A stretch of DNA of 64,000 nucleotides from Tissierella sp. (GCF_031460495.1 NZ_JAVKTS010000003.1:434001-498000); one strand, 5' to 3'; positions 28,076-37,820 are shown, numbered from the stretch's first letter. Numbers and translations: made by a program. The notes: generated by a model not told the origin, from the sequence alone.

Positions 28076-28996
28076 TTATTGTCTAAGCTTAGGATCTAGA
28101 GCATCTCTAAGTCCATCACCTAATAGTGTAAATGACAGCATGGTTAAAGCAATCATAAGTGCTGGGAAAAATAATTGATGAGGGTAAAAAACAAAATTCG
28201 ACTGTGCCGCTGATGCTAAAGCACCCCAAGATGTAGCTGGTGGCTGAGGTCCAAGTCCAAGATAAGATAAGAAGGACTCAGCAAATATATAATTTGGAAT
28301 ACTAAAAGTTATAGCAACAATAACTACCCCAAGTGAATTTGGTATTAAATGTTTTATAATAATCTTCCAAGGACTAACTCCCAATGCTTCTGCTGCCATA
28401 ATATATTCCTGTTGTTTTATCTGTAGCATCTGACCTCTAACAAGTCTCGCCATTCCACACCAGCCAGTTAAAGTCAAAGTTAAAATCAATGTACCAATAC
28501 CTCTTGAATCTACCATTATAGAAATTAGTATCACGACTATCAAATAAGGGATAGATGTCAGTACTTCAACTATCCTCATCATAATAGTATCTATTTTACC
28601 ACCAAAATATGCTGCAAATGCACCATAGATAATTCCTACGACTGTTGATATAAGTGCGCCAAGAATACCTATAATCATAGATGATCTACCTGCTTGCCAT
28701 ACCCTTGAAAAAACATCACGACCAAGCTCATCAGTACCAAACCAATGCATTGAATTGGGTTTTAAATTCTTCTTTAAACCATCTATTTCCTCATATTTGA
28801 AGCCATTTATATGGGGCCCTATTACGGTCATTATACCTATAGTAAGAAGTAGTATTAGAGCTAGAGTAGCAACCTTGTTAGTTTTAAGCCTTCTCCAAGC
28901 ATCTTGCCAATAACCTATCCTAGGACGAGCCATGGCTTCTCCTAAATCCTTGTCTATGCCAACCTTTCTGAATTTATCCTTTGAAATACTTTCCAT
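28076..28996 (-). CDS. oppC: Oligopeptide ABC transporter permease OppC
   Basis: 306 residues with an N-terminal cytoplasmic stretch, a first membrane helix (ATLALILLLTIGIMTVIGPHI), an extracellular loop with HWFGTDELGRDVFSR (OppC signature), then five membrane segments. The EAA coupling loop is AAEALGVSPWKIIIKHLIPNS. It forms the heterodimeric peptide channel with OppB. AGGAGG precedes the ATG. Confidence 0.95.
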   Translation of the reverse strand: MESISKDKFRKVGIDKDLGEAMARPRIGYWQDAWRRLKTNKVATLALILLLTIGIMTVIGPHINGFKYEEIDGLKKNLKPNSMHWFGTDELGRDVFSRVWQAGRSSMIIGILGALISTVVGIIYGAFAAYFGGKIDTIMMRIVEVLTSIPYLIVVILISIMVDSRGIGTLILTLTLTGWCGMARLVRGQMLQIKQQEYIMAAEALGVSPWKIIIKHLIPNSLGVVIVAITFSIPNYIFAESFLSYLGLGPQPPATSWGALASAAQSNFVFYPHQLFFPALMIALTMLSFTLLGDGLRDALDPKLRQ

Positions 28997-29008
28997 TTTT
29001 AGGTCCTC

Positions 29009-29944
29009 CTACTTACTGTTTTTTGAAACTCTGATTCTTGGATCCACTACACCGTAAAGTAAATCTACTACTAATTGAGATATAATAAACAATGCTGCAT
29101 AGAAAACTGTAGTACCAATAATCATGGTATAATCTCTATCATTTATTGAAGTTATATAATATGATCCTAACCCAGGGATACTAAATATCTTTTCTATAAC
29201 AAAAGAACCAGTGAAAACCCCAGCAATTTGTGCCCCAAGTATAGTAATAGCAGGTAAAATTGAATTTCTAAGTACATGTTTCCTTACAACATTAAAAGGA
29301 CTAACCCCTTTAGCTTGTGCTGTAAGAATATAGTCTTGTCCTAAAACTTCTAATACATTTGAACGCATATATCTTGCATATGTAGCTATTGAGCCAAATG
29401 CCATAGCTATAGATGGTAAAATAGTATGCTTAAGCTTTCCCCATCCCGTAGTTGGCAACCATTCAAGTTTAACAGTAAAACCATACTGCAATAATGCCCC
29501 TATGATAAATACTGGAATGGTTACACCTAGCATAGCAATAAATATAACTAAATAATCTGGCCATTTATTTCTATTTAAGGCTGCAACTATTCCAAGGATA
29601 ATTCCTATTGGAATTCCTATGGCAATTGCTTGAAATCCTAATCTTCCTGATACCGCAGAGTTCTTTCCTATAGTCTCTGTAACAGACCTACCTGGATATC
29701 TTAGAGATTCTCCTAAATCACCTTTTGTAACTAAATTCTTCATGAATTTCCCATACTGTACAATAACAGGCTGATCTAAACCATACTTTTCATAATAATT
29801 TTGCCTAATTTGCTCAGGTAATCTTTTAGCCATATGTGCTAATGGATCTCCTGGTATACTATGCATTAGGAAAAAAGTAAGAGTTATTACAATCCATAAA
29901 GTAAGCAACATATAGCCAATTCTTTTAAAAATATACTTGCCCAT
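29009..29944 (-). CDS. oppB: Oligopeptide ABC transporter permease OppB
   Basis: 311 residues from ATG 29944, chosen because AAGGAGGAA is nine bases upstream; an in-frame start at 29971 has none. Six membrane segments, N-terminal KRIGYMLLTLWIVITLTFFLMHSIPGDPL (OppB hallmark) and EAA loop TAQAKGVSPFNVVRKHVLRNS. First permease after oppA, from which it is separated by a 76-base gap carrying a two-part hairpin. Confidence 0.95.
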   Translation of the reverse strand: MGKYIFKRIGYMLLTLWIVITLTFFLMHSIPGDPLAHMAKRLPEQIRQNYYEKYGLDQPVIVQYGKFMKNLVTKGDLGESLRYPGRSVTETIGKNSAVSGRLGFQAIAIGIPIGIILGIVAALNRNKWPDYLVIFIAMLGVTIPVFIIGALLQYGFTVKLEWLPTTGWGKLKHTILPSIAMAFGSIATYARYMRSNVLEVLGQDYILTAQAKGVSPFNVVRKHVLRNSILPAITILGAQIAGVFTGSFVIEKIFSIPGLGSYYITSINDRDYTMIIGTTVFYAALFIISQLVVDLLYGVVDPRIRVSKNSK

Positions 29945-29974
29945 TTTCTTCCTCCTTACCGTATTTAGCAATAT

Positions 29975-30005
29975 AGCAGCTCACAGGCATAGCCTGCAAA
30001 CTGCT
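29975..30005 (-). repeat. Two-part hairpin in the oppA-oppB gap
   Basis: Outer arms AGCAG/CTGCT and inner arms CAGGC/GCCTG separated by four-base internal loops, with a three-base apical loop. No U run follows. Probably a stability or attenuation hairpin that sets a higher OppA level than the membrane subunits, as for the DUF3798 importer above. Confidence 0.6.
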
Positions 30006-30020
30006 ACTAATTATTCTGCC

Positions 30021-31721
30021 TTATCTACCTTGTGTGAAACCGTATTTATACCCTTGAGTACCAAATGGAGTAACTCCTAGGCTCTTAATAAACTTATACC
30101 TAAATGAATTTGTTCTTGGATATACTACTGGAGCTACTGCTGCTTCTTCATATAGTAAAATATGTTCTGCCTCTGTATAGTACTCTAAACGTTTAGCAGG
30201 ATCCATCTCTGCAGATGCTAAGTCTATAAGTTCATCAAATCTTTCATTTGACCATCCTGTTCCAATAGCTGGTGCCTTAGAATAGAATAAACTTAACATA
30301 TTACTTGGATCATTGAAATCTGCTCCCCATGCCATATAACCTATTTGGAAATCACCTTTTTGAACACTACTGTCAAAAACTGGCCATTCCATTTGATTAA
30401 CTTCTAAATTAATTCCTAAGTTTGTCTTATACATTTGTTGTAAATATTCACCATAAGTTCTAAACCATTGGTCTGTTGAACCCAAGGAAATTCTTACAGT
30501 AAGTTTAGATGGATCTGTATCCATTCCTAATTCTTCTAATCCTTTAATTAAAAGTGCTTTTGCATCAGAATCCTCAACTAATTTACTAACTGGTGATTCT
30601 GCTACTTGTCTATATTCGTCATCGCCTAAATTCATACTTGGTGGAACCCATCCAAATGCAGGAGCATTTACGCCGTTCCAAATAACATTTGCTGCTTCTT
30701 CTCTATTTATAGCTGCTGAGAAAGCTTTTCTTATATTAGCATTCTTAAACACTTCATTTTGAGTGTTAAAGAACATGAAGAAAGTACTAGGGTTAACTAT
30801 TTCAATATGATCTAAGTTCTCATCCTTCATGAATTTTTCTTTCCACTCTGGTCTATTAGCTACTGCTGCGTCAACAGAACCATTAGCTAATGAGTTATAG
30901 ATTGCATTTTCATCTTGAATAATCTTTAGATTTATAGTTTGCATTTTAACATCATCTTTACCCCAATAGTTTTCATTCTTAGTTAAAACTAATTCACTAT
31001 TGTGTACCCAATTAGTTAAAGTAAATGGTCCGTTATAAACTACAGTATCAAGTTCTGTACCATATTTATCTCCTTGAGCTTCAACTATATCTTGTCTTTG
31101 TGGTAGCATAACTCTTTGATAAGTTAATTGCTCGAAATATGGAGTTGCTGACTCTAGAGTTATTTCAAGGGTCTTATCATCTAATGATTTAACTCCAAGT
31201 TCATCAACTGACATTTGTCCACTATTAACCTTTGAAGCATTCTTGATAGGCATTAATATAAATGCATATGGAGAAGCTGTATCTTGTGCTAATGATCTTT
31301 TGATACCATACTCATAGTCTTGTGCTCTTACCTTAACACCATCAGACCATGTATTATCTCTTATTTTAAATGTCCAAACACTGCCATCTTCATTATGATC
31401 CCAGCTTTCTGCACCAGCTGCTGCTAAAAAGTTGTTTTGATTTTCATCTTCTTCTAATCTTGTAAGTGGTTCAAATACATTGTTTAGTATTGTGTTAGAA
31501 TAGCTATCTGCACCTTTAGAAGCGTCCAATGTACTTGGCTCTGCACCTAATATTAAGTTTAGATATTGTTCACTATCAATATCTGTTGCTACTTCAGTAT
31601 TCCCACCTGTACTATCTGATGGTTTGTCCACTACCTTTGCATCTTCTTTTCCACAGCCTACTACAGTAAGTAAAACTAACAACATTACAATTGATAGTAC
31701 TAAGAACTTCTTGTTTCTCAT
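30021..31721 (-). CDS. oppA: Oligopeptide-binding lipoprotein OppA
   Basis: 566 residues. Signal peptide with lipobox LLTVVGCGKED, then a Ser/Thr/Asp linker, then an SBP_bac_5 domain: YLNLILGAEPSTLDASKGADSYSNTILNNVFEPL, VWTFKIRDNTWSDGVKVRAQDYEYGIKRSL, and a C-terminal FQIGYMAWGADFNDPSNML. It is membrane-tethered outside the cell and hands peptides to OppBC. First gene of the opp operon; promoter and regulator sites lie at 31770-31834. Confidence 0.95.
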   Translation of the reverse strand: MRNKKFLVLSIVMLLVLLTVVGCGKEDAKVVDKPSDSTGGNTEVATDIDSEQYLNLILGAEPSTLDASKGADSYSNTILNNVFEPLTRLEEDENQNNFLAAAGAESWDHNEDGSVWTFKIRDNTWSDGVKVRAQDYEYGIKRSLAQDTASPYAFILMPIKNASKVNSGQMSVDELGVKSLDDKTLEITLESATPYFEQLTYQRVMLPQRQDIVEAQGDKYGTELDTVVYNGPFTLTNWVHNSELVLTKNENYWGKDDVKMQTINLKIIQDENAIYNSLANGSVDAAVANRPEWKEKFMKDENLDHIEIVNPSTFFMFFNTQNEVFKNANIRKAFSAAINREEAANVIWNGVNAPAFGWVPPSMNLGDDEYRQVAESPVSKLVEDSDAKALLIKGLEELGMDTDPSKLTVRISLGSTDQWFRTYGEYLQQMYKTNLGINLEVNQMEWPVFDSSVQKGDFQIGYMAWGADFNDPSNMLSLFYSKAPAIGTGWSNERFDELIDLASAEMDPAKRLEYYTEAEHILLYEEAAVAPVVYPRTNSFRYKFIKSLGVTPFGTQGYKYGFTQGR

Positions 31722-31769
31722 CTGTGAATCCTCCTTTTTAATATTAGAAAAAATAATTTAATTACTTTT

Positions 31770-31834
31770 AGTATAGATTATTTTCTAACACATGTCAATC
31801 TTTTATCTAACATTGCGTTAGATTTGTTTCTAAC
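31770..31834 (-). promoter_or_regulatory. opp promoter with upstream palindromic operator
   Basis: Minus-strand promoter TTGACA (31793-31798), 17 bases, TATACT (31770-31775). Seven bases upstream of the -35 is the palindrome TCTAAC-N5-GTTAGA (31806-31822, extended by A/T to 31805-31823). A further TCTAAC half-site begins 23 bases above it (31829-31834), and another lies inside the promoter spacer (31784-31789). The same layout occurs at 33173-33237. Confidence 0.7.
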
Positions 31835-31880
31835 ACAATAAGTTCTTATAATCTAATTATATGGTGAAAGTTAAATCTTA

Positions 31881-33128
31881 CTAATTGTTGTCCTCTATGA
31901 CTGCTTGAATACATTTATCTTGATTAAAGTCTTCATTAGGTGTAGGATCTACTTCAATATCTGGGACTGTTCTTGTTTCCATATTAATAGTACCATCAGC
32001 ATTTATTCCTAACTCTGCACTAAATCTGATTACTAGCCCACTATTTGGTAAGTAGGCAAAGGGAATCTCAGGAAAAACTCTATCTCCACCTGTTGTCTCT
32101 CCAACCAAGGTAGCAAAACCTGAATCTTTGGCAAAGGAAGCAAATTTTTCAGAGGATGAAAAAACATACTTATCTACTAACAAATATACTTTTCCCTTAA
32201 AATCCAGTACATTCCATGGCTGCAATGAAACATAATTTGTATCATATTTATCAAAATTCGTTTTTACCTCTGACGGAAACTTGGCTAAAACCTCTTCACT
32301 TAATTTATCTATTGGCTTTGCAAAAGCCACTTTATACATCTCATATTTGTCCCTATAATCTCCTCTAAAAAAAGAATAATACTCCATTGTTTTGGTTTCA
32401 TCTATTAAGAATCTAACGATATTTTTCCAATAATCATCAAAACCTCCACCATTACCCCTTATGTCTATAATAAGCTTGTCATAATATTCTACTCTCTTTA
32501 GAAAATCATTTACCTTAGAATAGTCCTCTGTTATATGATATGCAGACATTGATTTTATCTTTAGATATGCCAATTCGTCTTCTATCAAAATATCTGTCTT
32601 TAGTACAGGCTCATCACTGATTAAGAAATTGGAATTTGGGTCGATTTCTATCTTTTCCACATCTCCACGGAAACCATATCTGGCCATGGACTTTTCATAA
32701 TTTAATACTTCATGCTGCATAGGGTAAAAATGTTTATAATAACGGTTGTAAACTTCACCATTAAAAACATGAGTATGGTCATTGTTTAAATCTCTTAAAA
32801 TATTACCTATTGCAACAAAAAATTCCGCATCATTTTTAGTGTTTTTTATTATCTTTGTATATTTCTTTTTATTTCCTAGCCAGTCTACACTATGTAGCCT
32901 TTTGTTAACTTCAAAAAAAGGATAGTTTTCTTCAAGTAGCTTGTACATATAATCAAAATCCTCAAGCTTTTCTTCTGTAGACATATTAGTTTCCACTATG
33001 CCATATTCAGATGATTCCAGTGCTATGGTCGTAACTTCATCCTTTGAAGTACATCCTACTACTGTACTTAGCAAAATCATCATGATTAAAAGTAATACAC
33101 TAAACTTCACAAATCTTTTATTGCCCAT
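31881..33128 (-). CDS. S41 family peptidase, lipoprotein
   Basis: 415 residues from ATG 33128 (GGGGG seven bases upstream; the longer frame starts at an unsupported TTG). Lipoprotein signal with VVGCTSKD, so it is anchored outside the membrane. The C-terminal half is a tail-specific-protease/S41 fold: LIIDIRGNGGG, then VYLLVDKYVFSSSEKFASFAKDSGFATLVGETTGGDR, where the serine in FSSSEKF is the likely nucleophile. It has no PDZ domain that I can see. It could degrade extracellular proteins or peptides. Its promoter carries the same operator as opp, so the two are probably co-regulated. Confidence 0.85.
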   Translation of the reverse strand: MGNKRFVKFSVLLLIMMILLSTVVGCTSKDEVTTIALESSEYGIVETNMSTEEKLEDFDYMYKLLEENYPFFEVNKRLHSVDWLGNKKKYTKIIKNTKNDAEFFVAIGNILRDLNNDHTHVFNGEVYNRYYKHFYPMQHEVLNYEKSMARYGFRGDVEKIEIDPNSNFLISDEPVLKTDILIEDELAYLKIKSMSAYHITEDYSKVNDFLKRVEYYDKLIIDIRGNGGGFDDYWKNIVRFLIDETKTMEYYSFFRGDYRDKYEMYKVAFAKPIDKLSEEVLAKFPSEVKTNFDKYDTNYVSLQPWNVLDFKGKVYLLVDKYVFSSSEKFASFAKDSGFATLVGETTGGDRVFPEIPFAYLPNSGLVIRFSAELGINADGTINMETRTVPDIEVDPTPNEDFNQDKCIQAVIEDNN

Positions 33129-33172
33129 TTCCAAACCCCCATTTTTGTTATTTTTATAAATCCAATGACTTT

Positions 33173-33237
33173 AGTATATTTTATTTTTCAATTTGAGTCA
33201 ATGTTTCCTCTAACACAATGTTAGAATTTGTTCTAAT
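33173..33237 (-). promoter_or_regulatory. S41 peptidase promoter with the same operator as opp
   Basis: Minus strand TTGACT (33196-33201), 17 bases, TATACT (33173-33178). The palindrome TCTAAC-N5-GTTAGA (33209-33225) lies seven bases above the -35, and a TCTAAT half-site begins 23 bases further up (33232-33237). Every spacing equals that at the opp promoter. The divergent regulator gene begins at 33312, so the site may also control it. Confidence 0.7.
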
Positions 33238-33311
33238 GCAGTCTTAATTTAGTGTTGCATTAATTTTCTGTATATTGTATCATTTATAATAAGATGAATA
33301 GGAGGAAAGAT

Positions 33312-34376
33312 ATGAAAGATAGTATATCATGTACAATCCAGTATAATAAAGCAGTAGAATTTATTGCATCAATTCTAAAATATACCAACAACAAAACACG
33401 ACAGACTCAGTGGAATACACCTGAACTTGAAAAGGATATTGCCAAAGACATAATGGATTTTTCCCCAAACGAAAAGGTAAAAGATTGGTTAAAACATGTA
33501 GATACTAATATTTCTCCTTTTTTACGCAACGATCTAATATTTGTAACAAATGAAAGCTATAGAATACTAGATGTTTGTTTTCATCTTGTTTTAATGCAAG
33601 ATATAAAGGAACCTTTGGAGTTAATAGAAGCCCTAAGAACTTTGGATTCATCTACTATGATTGAAATCGCATACAAATTTTATGAGCTTGATGCTCCCTT
33701 AGATGATGATGAAAGTCTAAGGCTTGCCTTAACCGAAAATTATTCTGAAGAAATAGCATCTTCTTTTTTGCAAATAAAAAATTATCCAGAAAAATACATG
33801 CCTCGTGTGATTGAAGTGCTACAAAGTTTTTATGAGGAATTTTATCGCCCCTTTGAAGAAATGGTTTATAACTATATGGAAGAAAGACGATCTTTCCACA
33901 ATGAATTATTTGAAAAAGACCCTATTTATTTTATAAATACTATGGGTATCGGTGATTATTCTAAAGCTATTGAGCTCCACAATAATTTAATTTTATACAT
34001 GAGTTTTTTTATAGATGTGGGAGTATTCTATTTTACTTTTGAAGATACTTTGGTTATGTATTGTGGTCAAACTATTGAGCATAGATTTGAAAATAGAAAA
34101 ACAAGTGACACATATAAAGCCCTATTTAAAGCATTATCTGATGAAAAAAGAGTTGAAATTCTAAAAATGACATCTAAGAGGCCTTGGTATAATAAAGAGT
34201 TGGCAGATTATTTCAATCTAACTACTGCTACACTTTCATATCATCTAAATTTACTATTAGATTTAGAAATATTAAGCTTTGAGCCAAGTATTATAAACAA
34301 CAGATACTACTACACCACAAATAAAGAGAATCTGAAGAAGCTATTTGATATAGCTTTAAAGGATTTATTAGAATGA
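33312..34376 (+). CDS. ArsR-type winged-helix transcriptional regulator
   Basis: 354 residues from ATG 33312 (AGGAGG six bases upstream; the ATG at 33294 overlaps the ribosome site). The first 270 residues are helical with no recognised ligand domain. The C-terminal 75 residues are an ArsR/HTH_5 winged helix: FKALSDEKRVEILKMTSKRPWYNKELADYFNLTTATLSYHLNLLLDLEIL. It has no CxC metal site, so metal sensing is unlikely. It is divergent from the S41 gene and next to the opp operon, both preceded by TCTAAC-N5-GTTAGA, which makes it the best candidate to bind that site. Its own promoter may be TTGCAT-17-TATCAT at 33255-33283. Confidence 0.85.
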   Translation: MKDSISCTIQYNKAVEFIASILKYTNNKTRQTQWNTPELEKDIAKDIMDFSPNEKVKDWLKHVDTNISPFLRNDLIFVTNESYRILDVCFHLVLMQDIKEPLELIEALRTLDSSTMIEIAYKFYELDAPLDDDESLRLALTENYSEEIASSFLQIKNYPEKYMPRVIEVLQSFYEEFYRPFEEMVYNYMEERRSFHNELFEKDPIYFINTMGIGDYSKAIELHNNLILYMSFFIDVGVFYFTFEDTLVMYCGQTIEHRFENRKTSDTYKALFKALSDEKRVEILKMTSKRPWYNKELADYFNLTTATLSYHLNLLLDLEILSFEPSIINNRYYYTTNKENLKKLFDIALKDLLE

Positions 34377-34407
34377 ATCACGGAAATCTCGTGATTCATT
34401 TTGTTTA
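34370..34407 (+). terminator. Terminator of the ArsR-type regulator gene
   Basis: AATGAATCACG, loop GAAATCT, CGTGATTCATT, then TTGTTT. The hairpin includes the stop codon. Confidence 0.75.
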
Positions 34408-34461
34408 ATTAATCATTTATATGGTAAAATATGAATAGATATATAATTGGAGGTGTTAGTT

Positions 34462-35313
34462 TTGCTCAATTGGCTGGACAAATATGATAATAAATATGCA
34501 AAATTTCTAAGGCAATTGCTCTATAGAATAAAAGATGATAGTGTAACTGCCATAGGTGCACAGCTATCCTACTATATAATACTATCAATTTTTCCATTTA
34601 TAATATTTCTTCTAAACATACTAAGCTTTACTCCCATTGCAAGGGAAGATGTACTACATAGTATAATTACAATTTTACCTATAGATACACAAAAGATTAT
34701 ATCTACATTATTAATCGAAACAATAAATACTAGTAGTGAGGCATTGCTCTCCATTGGTGCTATCACAGGTATTTGGGCAGCTTCAAAGGGAATCATGGCA
34801 TTAATTCGTGTGCTAAACAAGGCCTATGATGTTGACGAAACCAGATCTTATCTTGAACTAAGGATGTTGGCCATCTTATTTACCTTAGCACTTATAGTAT
34901 TATTAACCATAGTACTTCTTACTCTTGTATTTGGAGAGGTATTAGGCAATAAACTTTTTGATTTTTTAGGAATTACAGAAAACTTTATTATGTTTTGGCA
35001 GTATTTTAGGGTTATTATTTCTTTATGTTTTATGATCTTTATATTTTCTTTATTATATAGATTTAGTCCATCCATAGGAAATGGTGAAAAAATAAGCTTT
35101 AGGCATTCTCTTCCTGGAGCAGTCTTTACTTCCATTGGTTGGATATTTACCTCCACTATCTTTTCCTATTATGTAAATAATTTTGGAAACTACTCTAAGA
35201 CCTATGGTAGTCTTGGAGGTGTCATGGTTCTATTAGTCTGGTTATATATGAGCAGCATTATAATCATAACAGGTGGAGAAGTCAATGCAACCATTAAATT
35301 TTTAGATAGCTAA
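34462..35313 (+). CDS. YihY/BrkB family inner membrane protein
   Basis: 283 residues from TTG 34462 (GGAGG seven bases upstream). About six membrane helices with the family motifs LSYYIILSIFPFIIFLLNIL, SIGAITGIWAASKGIMALIRVLNKAYDV and GSLGGVMVLLVWLYMSSIIIITGGEVNA. The family was once called ribonuclease BN, an assignment later withdrawn; function is uncertain. Single gene between two terminators. Confidence 0.9.
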   Translation: MLNWLDKYDNKYAKFLRQLLYRIKDDSVTAIGAQLSYYIILSIFPFIIFLLNILSFTPIAREDVLHSIITILPIDTQKIISTLLIETINTSSEALLSIGAITGIWAASKGIMALIRVLNKAYDVDETRSYLELRMLAILFTLALIVLLTIVLLTLVFGEVLGNKLFDFLGITENFIMFWQYFRVIISLCFMIFIFSLLYRFSPSIGNGEKISFRHSLPGAVFTSIGWIFTSTIFSYYVNNFGNYSKTYGSLGGVMVLLVWLYMSSIIIITGGEVNATIKFLDS

Positions 35314-35347
35314 TGGGATAGATTAAAGTAATCTATCCCATTTTTTA
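35311..35347. terminator. Bidirectional terminator between YihY and MCP fusion genes
   Basis: AATGGGATAGATT, loop AAAGT, AATCTATCCCATT, with a T run on the plus strand and an A/T-rich side for the convergent minus-strand gene. Confidence 0.8.
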
Positions 35348-37810
35348 CTCTTTCATTATATTGTCAAATTTAATCATAGCTAAAGGTGAAAGATTTACAT
35401 TAATTGTCCCATCATGAGTGCAAATTCCGTTCTGTGGGTGGAATATTGGTATACAAGGAGAGTCCTCAGATATTATACTTTGAATTTCCTTATAGTATTC
35501 CATTCTCCTAATAGGATTTACTGTAGCCTTTGCTATATTTAAAAGTCTCATAACTTCTTCATTATCATATCCACTAAAATTAGATGTACTGCTAGGTGAA
35601 AACATTGGCTCAATAAATGAAGATGGCTCAACTGCATCTGCATACCAGCCATACATATATAAATCATATCCTTTTTGTACATTTGCTGAATTATTATATT
35701 CCTTATTTGATACTTGATGATATTTACATTTAATTCCTATGCTATTTAAATCTTCTTCTACAAATTTTAGTATTGGGTGGATATTCTCACCGCATATAAT
35801 GTTTAAGGGCTGATTCAGATTCACATTATGTTGCCTTAATAGTGCTTTTGCCTTTTCAGGATTATAATCATATCCCTTTACATGATCATAAGGTACTAAT
35901 CCTGATGGTATCATGCATTTTGCTTCAGATGCAAGACCCCCTGCAACTTCCTCAACAATTCTCTTCTTATTTATAGCATAGTTAAGGGCTTGTCTCACAG
36001 GTTTAGATGTATATTGAGAATCAGTATTTTTCGTCTTAAAGCCAACATACAATGTAGCTAACAACTCTTTCCTTTGTATATTACTATAAAGAGCCGTATC
36101 TTTTATTATCTCTATTTCCCGTTTACCTTGAAGAATATAAAAATCATATTTCTTGTCAATAAAATTATTCAGAGCATCTCTATCCTTAGTAGATATTTCT
36201 AGTATATTACAATATGGATTTCCCCCTATATAGTCTTTAAAGGCTCTTAGCTTATAAACATTATCAACAAAACTTTCAATTATATATGGTCCACAGCCTA
36301 CAAAATTACCTTTTTCTAATTCCACTGGATCCATTACTGCACAACAAATCTGTGATAGAAACATTAAAAAACCACTAAAAGGTGCTTCTAGCTTAATAGC
36401 CAATCTATAATCCCCTAGTATTTTTATTCCTGTAACTTCCTTGGCCTTTCCATCCATATATTCCTTGGCTCCCTGAATATAATCTACGAACCAAGTATTA
36501 GGTGATTTAAGTCTAGGAGATAACATTCTTTCTAGTGAGTACTTTATTTCTTTGCTAGTTATCTTTTTACCATTATGGAAAGAAGCATTGTTTCGAAGGT
36601 TAAATATCCAAGTAAGATTATCATCTTCTACATACCAGTTTTTAGCTAAAGCTGGCAGTACATCTCCCGTTTCACTAGTAGTCAATAGCCCTGTATGGAC
36701 ATTCATCAAAAACCTCATGTTTTCCATGGAATTTGATATGGCAGGGTCAAGTGTAAATAAAGGCTCCGATAGATTATGGCGTAAAACAATATCCCCTTTA
36801 TTTGTTTCCTCAATTTCTCCAATTAGTTTCTTTGTTATTCTATTTAATAGATATGCTACATCCTGCAAGGCTAATATAGCAGCCTTATTAAATTGAGTAT
36901 TAATCAATGCGCTTTCAACCATAGACATGGACTTGTCCGATATCTTTGACATCTCATCTGTTGAATTAATAATCTCTTCCAGGCTATTTGTTTGTACTGA
37001 TATAGCATTATTTATTTGATCCATAGTCTCTAACAATAATTCCATAGCATTTTCAATTTTCCCAAATGAAAGATTTGATTCTTCTGCTATCTTAGAACCT
37101 TCTATTATCTTTTCATTACTATTCTCTATAGCATCTATAGTTCTATTAACATTTCCATTTATCTCCGTAATTATTGAAGAAATGTCATTTGCAGATTTTG
37201 CACTCCTGTCTGCCAATGCCTTTACTTCATTGGCTACAACTGCAAATCCTCTTCCTGCCTCTCCAGCCCTAGCAGCTTCTATAGAAGCATTTAAAGACAG
37301 TAGATTGGTCTGATTAGCAATATCTTTGATAATATTTAATATACTATCAATTTGAACAGTGGATGACTTTAATCCATTAATTTCAATCATTACAGATGAT
37401 ATTGATTCCTTTATATCCTCCATTGACTGAATTGTATTATGTAAAGACTTGCTACCTTCATCTACTACTTGCAGAGTATCTCTTGCTGTGTCATAAGATG
37501 TACTTGAGCTTGCATTTAACTCTTCAGCCATGGCTGAGTAATTACCTATCTCCTCAACCACTTTGGATATAAAAGTCATTTGCTCTTCTACTTTTATTGC
37601 TATAGCCTCTATTATATTTGTTAGACCTTCCGTTTGATTGTTTGAGTCCTGAATCTTTATGTCTAAATTGTGTAATAAGTTTTGTTCATTTTGTATTATT
37701 ATATCTATCTTTGAAGCTCTTTCAATTGTACCTTTACTAAGATCTAAATCAATCTCTTCTATTTTTTCTACCTTCTTTAAGATCCTATTGCTTCTCCATT
37801 TTTTAATCAT
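35345..37810 (-). CDS. Soluble chemoreceptor fused to a type-5 solute-binding (OppA-like) domain
   Basis: 821 residues with an unusual order. Residues 1-90 are helical, with no membrane segment and no signal peptide. Residues 90-310 are a methyl-accepting chemotaxis signalling domain, with the hairpin tip [33 protein letters not shown] at about 164-196. Residues 342-821 are a full SBP_bac_5 domain: [92 protein letters not shown]. OppA-like domains normally act outside the cell; here both halves should be cytoplasmic, so the protein may sense internal peptides and signal to CheA. Single gene with an extended -10 promoter, next to a Cache chemoreceptor. Confidence 0.88.
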   Translation of the reverse strand: MIKKWRSNRILKKVEKIEEIDLDLSKGTIERASKIDIIIQNEQNLLHNLDIKIQDSNNQTEGLTNIIEAIAIKVEEQMTFISKVVEEIGNYSAMAEELNASSSTSYDTARDTLQVVDEGSKSLHNTIQSMEDIKESISSVMIEINGLKSSTVQIDSILNIIKDIANQTNLLSLNASIEAARAGEAGRGFAVVANEVKALADRSAKSANDISSIITEINGNVNRTIDAIENSNEKIIEGSKIAEESNLSFGKIENAMELLLETMDQINNAISVQTNSLEEIINSTDEMSKISDKSMSMVESALINTQFNKAAILALQDVAYLLNRITKKLIGEIEETNKGDIVLRHNLSEPLFTLDPAISNSMENMRFLMNVHTGLLTTSETGDVLPALAKNWYVEDDNLTWIFNLRNNASFHNGKKITSKEIKYSLERMLSPRLKSPNTWFVDYIQGAKEYMDGKAKEVTGIKILGDYRLAIKLEAPFSGFLMFLSQICCAVMDPVELEKGNFVGCGPYIIESFVDNVYKLRAFKDYIGGNPYCNILEISTKDRDALNNFIDKKYDFYILQGKREIEIIKDTALYSNIQRKELLATLYVGFKTKNTDSQYTSKPVRQALNYAINKKRIVEEVAGGLASEAKCMIPSGLVPYDHVKGYDYNPEKAKALLRQHNVNLNQPLNIICGENIHPILKFVEEDLNSIGIKCKYHQVSNKEYNNSANVQKGYDLYMYGWYADAVEPSSFIEPMFSPSSTSNFSGYDNEEVMRLLNIAKATVNPIRRMEYYKEIQSIISEDSPCIPIFHPQNGICTHDGTINVNLSPLAMIKFDNIMKE

Positions 37811-37820
37811 GGCAACCTCC

